DNA from: Saccharopolyspora spinosa NRRL 18395
Lineage (GTDB): Bacteria; Actinomycetota; Actinomycetes; Mycobacteriales; Pseudonocardiaceae
Assembly (NCBI RefSeq): GCF_000194155.1
Contig: NZ_GL877879.1
Span: 508,634 to 572,633, forward strand
Length of the DNA: 64,000 bases
Direction of reading: 5' to 3'
The translations under genes were made by a program, and so were the position numbers. Below the pieces are notes generated by a model that saw only the letters and a program-made list of their open reading frames with translations, had not been told where the DNA came from and searched no databases. Below, piece after piece: positions 8,576-16,309 of this stretch. Numbering within the stretch: position 1 is the stretch's first letter; each line of letters begins with the position of its first letter.

Positions 8576-9322
8576 ATGAACACCGGTTCCGAGCCCAGCT
8601 GGGACGGAGATCTCTTCCGCCTCTACAACAGGCGGCTGAGCGCCGAGTCCTGGCAGGACGACTTCGTCGACAACGACGGTTCGGCCGGCCACGGATCGGA
8701 GTCGATGGGCGGCTACGACCGGGCGTTGTTCGGCGGCCCGGGCGCGGACCTGTTCGGCTCCAGCTACAACTCGGTGCCCGAGGTCGCCGCCGGTCCCCGG
8801 CCGAACGACAGCGGCCCGTCGTCGGTGTCGATGCCGTCGATCTCGCAGTCGATGTCGTCGGTTTCCCAGTCGATGCCGTCGATCTCGCAGCCGATGTCGC
8901 CGATTTCCCAGTCCATGCCGTCGATCTCCGGCTCGATGCCGGCGATCCCCAGCGTCGACCAGCCGGAGTCCGACAACCTCGACGGCGGTGCCCTGGTGCG
9001 GCCCTACGCCCGCACGCGCGGGCGCACCCGCACCGATTATGATCTTGCTATCGAAACGCTGGTGACCACCAGCGAACGCGGTCGCTCGCAGGCGACCCAG
9101 ACCAGGGCCGAGCACCGCTCGATCTCCGAGCTGTGCCTGGAGGCCCGCTCGGTGGCCGAGGTGGCTGCGCATCTGCGCCTCCCGCTGGGGGTCGTCCGGG
9201 TGTTGATCGGCGACATGGCCGACACCGGTCTGGTTCTGATTCACGACAGTGGCATGGTCGTCGGTGGTCGGCCGTCCACGGAGTTCTTGGAAAGGGTGCT
9301 CAGTGGGCTTCGCAGGCTCTGA
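8576..9322 (+). CDS. cvnC: DUF742 protein CvnC with a heptad-repeat linker
   Basis: The product has 248 residues. The C-terminal 110 residues (from LVRPYARTRGRTR at about 141) are the DUF742 domain, the third conservon component, with a winged-helix-like segment around VAEVAAHLRLPLGVVRVL. The N-terminal half is less conserved. It contains six consecutive seven-residue repeats of the type SMPSISQ (residues 85-126), which family members usually lack. It begins 32 bases after cvnB and overlaps cvnD by 20 bases. Confidence 0.88.
   Translation: MNTGSEPSWDGDLFRLYNRRLSAESWQDDFVDNDGSAGHGSESMGGYDRALFGGPGADLFGSSYNSVPEVAAGPRPNDSGPSSVSMPSISQSMSSVSQSMPSISQPMSPISQSMPSISGSMPAIPSVDQPESDNLDGGALVRPYARTRGRTRTDYDLAIETLVTTSERGRSQATQTRAEHRSISELCLEARSVAEVAAHLRLPLGVVRVLIGDMADTGLVLIHDSGMVVGGRPSTEFLERVLSGLRRL
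8828..8953 (+). repeat. Six 21-bp in-frame repeats in cvnC
   Basis: Six degenerate 21-bp units encode SMPSISQ, SMSSVSQ, SMPSISQ, PMSPISQ, SMPSISG and SMPAIPS. Odd- and even-numbered units resemble each other in third-codon positions, suggesting growth by duplication of a 42-bp pair. Confidence 0.85.
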
Positions 9323-9899
9323 TCCCCAATCGAATGCGGCCGGCCAGAAGACCTCGACGAAGATCGTGGTGGCCGGTGGTTTCGGTGTCGGGAAGACGAC
9401 TTTCGTCGGCTCAGTGTCCGAGATCGTGCCGTTGACGACCGAGGCGGTCATGACCGAGGCCAGCGTCGGGGTCGACGACCTCAGCGCGACGCCGGGCAAG
9501 GTCACCACCACGGTCGCGATGGACTTCGGCCGGGTCTCGCTGGACTCGGACCTGATCCTGTACCTGTTCGGCACCCCGGGCCAGCACCGGTTCTGGTTCA
9601 TGTGGGACGACCTGGTGCGCGGCGCGATCGGCGCGGTGGTGCTGGTCGACACCCGGCGGCTGGCCGACGCGTTCGCCTCGATCGACTTCTTCGACGACCG
9701 GGGCCTGCCGTACATCATCGCGGTGAACACCTTCGACGGCGTGCTGAACCACCGCCAGGAGGACATCCGCGAGGCGCTGACCATCGCCGCCTCCGTCCCG
9801 ATGATCACGGTGGACGCCCGGAACCGCGAGTCCACCAAGCAGGCCCTGATCGCCCTGGTGGAACACGCAATGCGCCAACGCATGGCCACGGCGCTTTGA
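9303..9899 (+). CDS. cvnD: Conservon small GTPase CvnD
   Basis: The 198-residue ATP/GTP-binding protein has a P-loop GGFGVGKTT near residues 21-29, a switch II-like FGTPGQHRFW, and NTFD in the place of the NKxD base-specificity motif, as expected for the conservon GTPase family (MglA-like). It would cycle under control of CvnB/CvnC and pass a signal from CvnA. The GTG at 9303 is preferred over an earlier ATG because it is preceded by GGAAAGG. The short overlap with cvnC also fits the compact operon. This is the last gene of the conservon. Confidence 0.9.
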   Translation: MGFAGSDPQSNAAGQKTSTKIVVAGGFGVGKTTFVGSVSEIVPLTTEAVMTEASVGVDDLSATPGKVTTTVAMDFGRVSLDSDLILYLFGTPGQHRFWFMWDDLVRGAIGAVVLVDTRRLADAFASIDFFDDRGLPYIIAVNTFDGVLNHRQEDIREALTIAASVPMITVDARNRESTKQALIALVEHAMRQRMATAL

Positions 9900-10075
9900 G
9901 GCCGGATTTCCAGGCCCCTTCGTAGCGGTGCAGGTTGCACCCTGCCTGGCCCGGCCAAGCTGGTCCACAGTGGCCAGTCCCCGGATTTCAGCGCTGCCTT
10001 GCGTTTCTCGGCAAAACTGGGAAAGCAGGGTTCCTGCCCCGTTGGGGCCCCAGCGGGAGCTTCAGCGCTGCCTCG
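9900..10075. other. Non-coding stretch before the tandem repeat
   Basis: No gene is seen. Phrases resembling TTCAGCGCTGCCT occur twice (about 9989 and 10061), suggesting that the flank is also repeat-derived. Confidence 0.4.
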
Positions 10076-10566
10076 AAACTGGTGTGGGGCGAACGGCCTG
10101 TTCGCGTCGGTAGGTGGCGCGAATGGTCCGTTCGCTTCGTTCAGCCTGGTGTGGGTGCCGGGGTTGTTGGTGTGAGGCGGATGGCCTGTTCGCGTCGGTA
10201 GGTGGCGCGAATGGTCCGTTCGCTTCGTTCAGCCTGGTGTGGGTGCCGGGGTTGTTGGTGTGAGGCGGATGGCCTGTTCGCGTCGGTAGGTGGCGCGAAT
10301 GGTCCGTTCGCTTCGTTCAGCCTGGTGTGGGTGCCGGGGTTGTTGGTGTGAGGCGGATGGCCTGTTCGCGTCGGTAGGTGGCGCGAATGGTCCGTTCGCT
10401 TCGTTCAGCCTGGTGTGGGTGCCGGGGTTGTTGGTGTGAGGCGGATGGCCTGTTCGCGTCGGTAGGTGGCGCGAATGGTCCGTTCGCTTCGTTCAGCCTG
10501 GTGTGGGGGTGTGGGGCGAATGGCCTGTTCGTGTCGGTAGGTGGCGCGGATGGTCCGTTCGCTTCA
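10076..10566. repeat. 88-bp tandem repeat array of a dispersed palindromic element
   Basis: The phrase ggcctgttcg starts at 10095, 10183, 10271, 10359 and 10447, exactly 88 bp apart, and a shortened unit starts at 10522 (75 bp). The inner units are identical or almost so. Each unit contains two arms related to CGAACGG...CCGTTCG (an imperfect hairpin) plus a spacer with GTGGGTGCCGGGG. Related arms recur at 59728-60020 near citA. The near-identity of the copies indicates recent expansion. Reading frames through it are low-complexity and are not taken as genes. Confidence 0.9.
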
Positions 10567-10591
10567 ACCAGTGCTCACGCGTCGCGCGGCT

Positions 10592-10880
10592 TCAGCGGAT
10601 GTTGGCGCCGTACACGTGATCGACCGCCATCGCTATCAGCACCCTTCGGTCGGACACCATCACCGACCGGTACTCCTCCCAGTCCGGGTGCTCCCCGGCG
10701 GCCATGCGGTAGTAGTCCACGAGCGCCTCGACTTCGCGGCCGTGTGGATCGGTTCCCGGGCCGGTGAGCGTCACCATGCCCTCGGCCGTGGCCCAACTAC
10801 CAGGATTGCGACTCCACAACGCCGGCGCCGACACCAGCGTGACGGTGCTCTGGGGCTGGAGGCGGGTGCCGGCTAATGAC
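10592..10880 (-). pseudogene. PPOX-class (F420-dependent-type) oxidoreductase, N-terminus lost
   Basis: The C-terminal half of a small PPOX-family flavin/F420 enzyme is clear: LVSAPALWSRNPGSWATAEG, then EALVDYYRMAAGEHPDWEEY and MVSDRRVLIAMAVDHVYG. Intact relatives have about 140 residues. The first 45 or so, including the strand that begins the barrel, are missing. Homology stops close to 10870-10880, immediately next to the hairpin at 10886-10926. The gene is probably dead. Confidence 0.7.
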
Positions 10881-10885
10881 GGGAT

Positions 10886-10926
10886 CGTGAGTCTTTTGGG
10901 TGCTACAGCTGCCAAAAAGACTCACG
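10886..10926. terminator. Hairpin of the GTGAGTCTTT family
   Basis: CGTGAGTCTTTTGG and CCAAAAAGACTCACG form a nearly perfect stem with a 12-nt loop. Similar hairpins lie at 15361-15407 and 49148-49191. It could terminate transcription. Its position at the break of the PPOX gene suggests it may also be a mobile or recombinogenic repeat. Confidence 0.6.
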
Positions 10927-10988
10927 GCGCCTGACCTGCGGTGGCGGTGAAAACCGTGGTGCGGCCGGAGATTCTGGATGCCGGGCGG

Positions 10989-13132
10989 TCAGTCCTCGAC
11001 GAGTGCGACGGACATGATCCGGTGCAGCGGGAAGTTGTCCAGCTCCTCGCTACTGGTGTCGAAGCCCTGCAGGATTCCGCCGCCGACGCTTACCGGACGC
11101 ACCACGCGCTGGCTCCGCACTCCGTGCGTGTCGACGAACCCCAGCCACACGCTCCGGCGCTGCCGCGCCGCGTCGCGCAGGAGCTGCAGCGTCGCCTCGG
11201 CGCTCGGCCGCCCGCGCTCGGGGCTCACGGCGCTGCCGCGCCCACTCGCCGACCGCTCTCCCGGAGGTCGAGCACGTTGCCGTCGGGGCCTTCGGCCACT
11301 GGGGCGAATCCGGCGACGCGGAGTACGGCGACGACGTCGGCTAGTGGCAGGGGGCTGATCAGGACGGTTGGGGCGATGCGGCGGAGTTCGAGTTCTTCGC
11401 TCTCGGGTTTGGCGAGGATTTCGGCCAGCAGCAGCGGATCGTCGCAGCGTAGGAAGGCTGCGGCGGTGCCCGCGCGGAGCCGGCCGTGGCGGCGGGCGAC
11501 GTCGTCGATGAGGTAGGTCAGCGACTGCGGGATCGGGGTGCGGGAGCGGGTGCGGAACAGCGAGTGCAGGTCGTCGGCGGTGTGGCCGGCGTCGAGCGCG
11601 CGTCGGATGCTGCCTTCGCTGATGCGGTAGACGGTTGCGCTGCCTGCGGATTCGACGTCTGCGACGAGTTTCATCTCGATGGTGAGGTCGGGTTCGAGGC
11701 GGCCCGGCGCGACGACGGTGAGGTCGGCCTGCACTAGGACGTGGTCCAGTGGTTCGGGGAGTGCGTCGGCGAGTTGCCGGGCCGCTTCGGCCGCGCCGTC
11801 GACGAGCAGGACGCGTCCGGCGGTGGTCAGCGCGTGCAGCGCGACGACGCCGAGCGCGGTCGCCTCGGCGAGGGTCCAGCGCACTAGGTCGTCGCGCAGC
11901 CGTCCGCCGCGACGCGGGGCGCGCCAGCCGAGTACGGCGGCGACGTCGTCCGGCCGGGCGCCGTGTCCGCCCGGCAGTTCGTCGAGGTAGTCGAGGATGC
12001 GGCGGCGGTCTTTCGGCGCGAGCGGTCGGCGCAGGTCTTCGGACAGCGGGTTGAGCAGCCGGTCCTTCTCGTCGCGGGCGCCGATGAGGCCCGGCAGCCG
12101 GGGCAGGTCGAGCCAGGCCTGGGCCAGGGTCGCCCAGCGCTGCTCGGGCGGGGAGGCCAGCCAGGTGTCGGACTGGATGGTGGGCACCCACTGGGGTTCC
12201 GAGCCCTCGCTGTTGGCGAGGAGGTTGGCCGCGACCGCGACCTCCACGAGCAGGCCCAGCTGGTTCTCGTTGATCTCGATCGCCTTGGCGGTGCGGCGCA
12301 GGTCGCGCACGCCGATGCCGCCGGAGCGCAGCACCTCCGGTGGTTCCTCGCCCCAGGCGGCAAGCAGCTCTTCGACGTGCCGCAGCAGCTCCAGCGCCGC
12401 GCCGCCACCAGTGTTGTCCACATTGGACTGGCCGGTGCTGGTCAGGTCCGGGATCGGCTCCTCGGGCTCCACCGGGCCCATCGGGTGGTCGCCGCGCACG
12501 GCCAACGCGAGCTGGCGCGGCAGCTCGACGGTCTCGGCATCGCGTCGCAGCAGCAGCCCCTTGGCGAGCAGCCGTTGCACCGGATTGGCCGCTTGCTCCA
12601 GCGGGACCTGCTTGGCGGCGTCCTTGGTGCGGCCGATCGGCGCGCCTTCGGCGAGCTTGCCGACCAACCGCCGCTCCTCCTCGTCGAGGTCGGCCAGCGC
12701 GGCCTTCGCCGCCGCCTCGGTGAGGTGCTCGGCGGGGCAGCCGAGCCCGGCGGGGAAGGTCGGGAGCGCCTCCCGCGCCGCCGTGGACACCGATAGCTCG
12801 GCGTCCTCGCCCCAGGCCAGCGCGAGGTCGCGCAGCTGCGTGACCGATCGGCGGACGCGTTCGACGGTGACGTCGTGGCCGAGCAGCCCGGCGACGGCGT
12901 CCAACGGCACCGGGGCGACGTCGGCGTCGAGCAGCACCAGCGCCTCGAGCGTGGCTTGGGCGAAGGAATCGAGATCCTCGCAGGCCCGAGCGACGGACGA
13001 ACGCACTCCGACGCGCGTCGCCAGCACCGAGTTGTCGGCCGGTGGTGGCGTCGCGAGGTCGGGCCGCGCGCGCAGCAGGGCGACGAGCTGTTCGTCGCTG
13101 CGTGCCCGCAGCCAATCCGCCAGTGATGACAT
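10989..13132 (-). pseudogene. Helicase-associated (XPB N-terminal-like) domain protein, one frameshift
   Basis: From ATG 13132 a 636-residue frame begins MSSLADWLRARSDEQLVALL, the usual start of actinobacterial helicase-C_3/XPB-associated proteins encoded beside the XPB helicase. It stops at 11225. The expected C-terminal WYL-like end (VWLGFVDTHGVRSQRVVRPV, then FPLHRIMSVALVE) continues in another frame to 10989. The break lies at about 11225-11260 in a GC-rich tract and needs only a one-base change. A sequencing error is quite possible, in which case one protein of about 710 residues is made. No helicase gene lies next to it here. Confidence 0.75.
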
Positions 13133-13301
13133 CCTCTCCACGATACCCAGCAGCTGCGCTGCGCCGACTATCTCCTCCGCCGCCTGGTGAGAGATGCATC
13201 GCACCGGGCCGAGGTCCGCGCGCCGGTCCTGGTGCCGGGTCTGCGAACCTCGACCGGCCTGTTGATCATCACGCAGCCCACCCACCATCCGGGCGGCCTT
13301 G

Positions 13302-13337
13302 GAGAGGTGCCGATTTCGCGCGAAACCGGCACCTCTC
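13302..13337. repeat. Palindromic hairpin of the GATTTCGCGCGAAA family
   Basis: GAGAGGTGCCG and CGGCACCTCTC flank ATTTCGCGCGAAAC, giving a long stem. The core matches palindromes at 28319, 39570, 39609, 50159 and 63330. A second imperfect copy follows at about 13350-13372. Confidence 0.7.
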
Positions 13338-13500
13338 CCGCACGTGGAGGCCGATTTGGCGCGACATCGGCCGCACCCTCAATGCCTGATCAACGTTGCT
13401 CGACGCGGCATTAGTTGCGCTGCGCACCCTTGGGTGAGGTCCGGGCTCGGATCCGGCAAACTGGAAGTGCACCGTAGCCGGAATGCACAGGAGGAACGAC

Positions 13501-13686
13501 GTGGCCGGCAAGACCAAAAAGGACCGCATTGACCCGTCTTGGCCGAAGGTCTCGGACGGCGATCACCCGGTGAGCGAAATCCTGGCCGACAAGCAGGGCG
13601 CGTTGTCGCCGTTCGGGGATACCGCCTTCCCGCTCGGGCAGGACGCCGTTCCCTACGTCCACCCGGTCACCCGAATCAACAAGTGA
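13501..13686 (+). CDS. Small conserved-looking protein, 61 residues, function unknown
   Basis: The GTG at 13501 is preceded by a perfect AGGAGG at ideal spacing, which decides the start over an ATG at 13483. The product begins MAGKTKKDRIDPSWPKVSDG and ends VPYVHPVTRINK. It is soluble, rich in Pro and Asp, and has no signal peptide, membrane helix or metal-binding cysteines. Codon use is that of a real gene and the Shine-Dalgarno sequence is among the strongest in the window. I do not recognise a family. It stands alone between the helicase-associated gene and the malic enzyme gene. Confidence 0.75.
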   Translation: MAGKTKKDRIDPSWPKVSDGDHPVSEILADKQGALSPFGDTAFPLGQDAVPYVHPVTRINK

Positions 13687-13899
13687 CCCTCCTGTCAAGG
13701 GGAACCGGTCGGTAACGGGACCGGACGTCGCTCACAGTCGGGAAAGTTTTAGGCTTTTTCGTGCTGGGTGAAGTTCTGGTCGCTTAGCAGTCCCGAAGGG
13801 CTTGCATCCCGGATAGGCGATCTGCTTCCGGCGGCCTGCGGGCCGCCGGAGGACCGCACCCACCAAGTCCATTGCCGATCAGCTCGACAGGGGTGTGCC

Positions 13900-15354
13900 A
13901 TGCCGGTTCCAGGTCCGGGTTATTCGATCACCGTTCGCGTCGAGGCCCCGCCGTCGACGACCGCTGCGGGTGACCTGACGAGCGCGATCGGTCGTGCGGG
14001 CGGCGTCATCACGGCGTTCGACGTCGTCGAGTCGCACGCCGACCGCATCGTCGTCGACATCACCTGCAACGCGCTGTCGGCCGACCACGCCAATGACCTC
14101 GCCGAGGTCCTCGGCGCGCTGCCCGGTGTCCGCGTGCGCAAGATCTCCGACCGGACCTTCCTGGTGCACCTCGGCGGCAAGATCGAGGTCAACTCGCGGG
14201 TCGCGCTCAACAACCGCGACGATCTCTCCCGCGCGTATACCCCCGGCGTGGCCCGGGTGTGCACCGCGATCGCGGACAACCCCGAGGACGCTCGCCGGCT
14301 GACCATCAAGCGCAACGCGGTCGCGGTGGTCACCGACGGTTCCGCCGTGCTCGGGCTGGGCAACATCGGCCCGGCGGCCGCGCTGCCGGTCATGGAAGGC
14401 AAGGCCGCGCTGTTCAAGAAGTTCGCCGGCGTCAACGCCTGGCCGGTCTGCCTGGACACCCAGGACACCGAGGAGATCATCCGCGCCGTCGAGTTGCTCG
14501 CCCCGGTCTACGGCGGCATCAACCTGGAGGACATCGCCGCCCCGCGCTGCTTCGAGATCGAGGCCCGGCTGCGGGAGAAGCTGAACATCCCGGTCTTCCA
14601 CGACGACCAGCACGGCACCGCGATCGTGGTGCTCGGCGCGCTGCGCAACGCGCTGCGCGTGGTGAACAAGGACATCACCGACTGCCGCATCGTGGTGTGC
14701 GGCGTCGGCGCCGCCGGTTCGGCCATCATCCGCCTGCTGCAGCACAAGAAACCGGCCGACATCATCGCCGTCGACATCGACGGCATCGTCCACGCCGGTC
14801 GCGGCGACAGCGACCCGAACCTGCAGTCCATCGCGGCGTCCACCAACAAGGACGGCCGCAGCGGCACGCTGTCCGACGCGGTGCGCGAGGCGGACGTGTT
14901 CATCGGCGTGTCCGCACCGAACCTGCTCAGCGCGGACGACGTGGCGTCCATGAACTCCGACGCGATCGTGTTCGCGCTGGCCAACCCCGACCCGGAGATC
15001 GACCCGCTGGAGGCGCAGAAGCACGCCACCATCGTGGCGACCGGCCGCAGCGACTACCCGAACCAGATCAACAACGTGCTGGCCTTCCCGGGCGTGTTCC
15101 GCGGTCTGCTGGACGCGCACGCGCACAAGATCACCGACGAGATGATGCTGGCGGCGTCGAACGCGATCGCCGACGTCGTGGACGGGGAACGGATCAACGC
15201 GTCGTTCATCGTGCCGAGCGTGTTCGACTCCGCGGTGGCCCCGGCGGTCGCGGAAGCGGTGAAGAAGGCCGCGATCGCGTCGAAGGAGGGCGACCCGGCC
15301 CCACAGGGCGGCTCCTCCCTGCCCTGGTCGATGGCCGAGGACACCGAGTACTGA
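13900..15354 (+). CDS. NAD(P)-dependent malic enzyme with N-terminal ACT domain
   Basis: The 484-residue product oxidatively decarboxylates malate to pyruvate in the cytoplasm. Residues 1-80 form an ACT-like regulatory domain ([11 protein letters not shown]). The catalytic part has [32 protein letters not shown], the metal-binding [11 protein letters not shown] and a Rossmann motif [10 protein letters not shown]. It ends with [11 protein letters not shown] and a C-terminal helix region. The ATG at 13900 follows AGGGG and excludes an unlikely 44-residue extension. A strong hairpin directly follows the stop, so it is probably monocistronic. The ACT domain suggests amino-acid control, which is inference. 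Confidence 0.92.
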   Translation: MPVPGPGYSITVRVEAPPSTTAAGDLTSAIGRAGGVITAFDVVESHADRIVVDITCNALSADHANDLAEVLGALPGVRVRKISDRTFLVHLGGKIEVNSRVALNNRDDLSRAYTPGVARVCTAIADNPEDARRLTIKRNAVAVVTDGSAVLGLGNIGPAAALPVMEGKAALFKKFAGVNAWPVCLDTQDTEEIIRAVELLAPVYGGINLEDIAAPRCFEIEARLREKLNIPVFHDDQHGTAIVVLGALRNALRVVNKDITDCRIVVCGVGAAGSAIIRLLQHKKPADIIAVDIDGIVHAGRGDSDPNLQSIAASTNKDGRSGTLSDAVREADVFIGVSAPNLLSADDVASMNSDAIVFALANPDPEIDPLEAQKHATIVATGRSDYPNQINNVLAFPGVFRGLLDAHAHKITDEMMLAASNAIADVVDGERINASFIVPSVFDSAVAPAVAEAVKKAAIASKEGDPAPQGGSSLPWSMAEDTEY

Positions 15355-15360
15355 TCGAAC

Positions 15361-15407
15361 GGGGTCGTGAGTTTTCGGGCAGCTGTGGCGACCAGACTCA
15401 CGGCCCC
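15361..15407 (+). terminator. Hairpin terminator after malic enzyme (GTGAGT family)
   Basis: GGGGTCGTGAGT pairs with ACTCACGGCCCC across a 23-nt loop. It lies seven bases after the malic enzyme stop and shares its inner sequence (TTTCGGGCAGCTGTGG) with the hairpin at 49148-49191. Confidence 0.7.
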
Positions 15408-15485
15408 GTGAACAGCCCGAACGCTCAGCCTGGGAAGCCGTGCCGCGGTGATTTCGGCAATCCCCGGCAGGTCTAGGCTCGGGGC

Positions 15486-15965
15486 ATGGCGCAGGACGAG
15501 CTCACGCATGTCGACGAGGCGGGCGCGGCTCGCATGGTCGACGTCTCCGGAAAGCAGGCCACCGCCCGCACCGCTGTCGCCAGCGGCGTGGTGCGCACGA
15601 CTGCCGAGGTGATCGCCCTGCTGCGCCGCGACGGGCTGCCGAAGGGCGACGCGATCGCCACCGCCCGGATCGCCGGGATCATGGCCGCGAAGCGGACCCC
15701 GGACCTGATCCCGCTGTGCCACCCGATCGCGATTTCCGGCGCCAAGGTCGAGTTCGTGCTCGGCGAGGCCGAGGTGCGGATCACCGCGACGGTGAAGACC
15801 ACCGATCGCACCGGCGTCGAGATGGAGGCGCTGACCGCGGTCACCGGGGCGGGGCTGACGCTGCACGACATGATCAAGGCCGTCGACCCGGCCGCCGTGC
15901 TCGACGCCGTCCAGGTGGAGCGCAAGGAAGGCGGCAAGACCGGCACCTGGACCCGCGACGCCTGA
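15486..15965 (+). CDS. moaC: Cyclic pyranopterin monophosphate synthase MoaC
   Basis: The 159-residue product converts the MoaA product into cyclic pyranopterin monophosphate, the first intermediate of molybdenum cofactor synthesis. It has normal length and family motifs: MVDVSGKQATARTAVASG, the active-site stretch KRTPDLIPLCHPI and VEMEALTAVTGAGLTLHDM. The ATG at 15486 lies 131 bp after the malic enzyme gene. It is followed by a repeat element and then by the mogA-moaE fusion on the same strand, with moaA and moaD nearby on the other strand. Confidence 0.95.
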   Translation: MAQDELTHVDEAGAARMVDVSGKQATARTAVASGVVRTTAEVIALLRRDGLPKGDAIATARIAGIMAAKRTPDLIPLCHPIAISGAKVEFVLGEAEVRITATVKTTDRTGVEMEALTAVTGAGLTLHDMIKAVDPAAVLDAVQVERKEGGKTGTWTRDA

Positions 15966-15975
15966 TCCAGGATCC

Positions 15976-16190
15976 GCGATTTCCATTGAGCGTTTTCCAA
16001 CCTCTTCTTGCGTTGCTCAGCGGTCTTCTCGGCTGTGGGATCCCAGACTGGTATCAGACCCCAGGCTGTCCGCGCGGGAAGACCGCTTCGGCGCATGCTC
16101 GCGTCGTGGCACTTCAGGCTTCGGTCGGCGGATCGACCAGGATGAAAAGACTCATGGAAATCGAAGGTCTGATTTTCATTGAAATTGCGG
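15976..16190. mobile_element. Putative 215-bp MITE-like/palindromic element, copy A
   Basis: The left end GCGATTTCCATTGAGCG and the right end (as complement, GATTTCCATGAGTC) form imperfect inverted repeats of about 25 bp. Inside, AGCGGTCTTCTCG and GGGAAGACCGCTT make a second inverted pair around GGGATCCC. A 295-bp element at 55773-56067 shares the same ends, the same inner pair and the phrases GTTTTCCA.CCT.TTCTTGCG and CCAGGATGAAA. There is no reading frame for a transposase. It separates moaC from mogA-moaE. A non-autonomous transposon derivative or a structured RNA would both fit. Confidence 0.6.
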
Positions 16191-16309
16191 AACGGCACCG
16201 GTGCCGCGTACCGCCCAGCGGGCGGGGTTGAGGCCGTGTCGGTCGGTCGCGGAGGATGGCCCCTGCGGCGGCCGAATCGGACGGGGCGCGAAATACACAG
16301 GAGGTCTCC

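Noticed and set aside
10076..10566. CRISPR-like array
   Set aside because: The 88-bp units are repeated with their spacers, so there are no unique spacers, and no cas gene is present.
10378..10767. Open frames across the 88-bp repeats (NGPFAS-like repeats)
   Set aside because: They are translations of the tandem DNA repeat; several frames stay open because the unit lacks stops.
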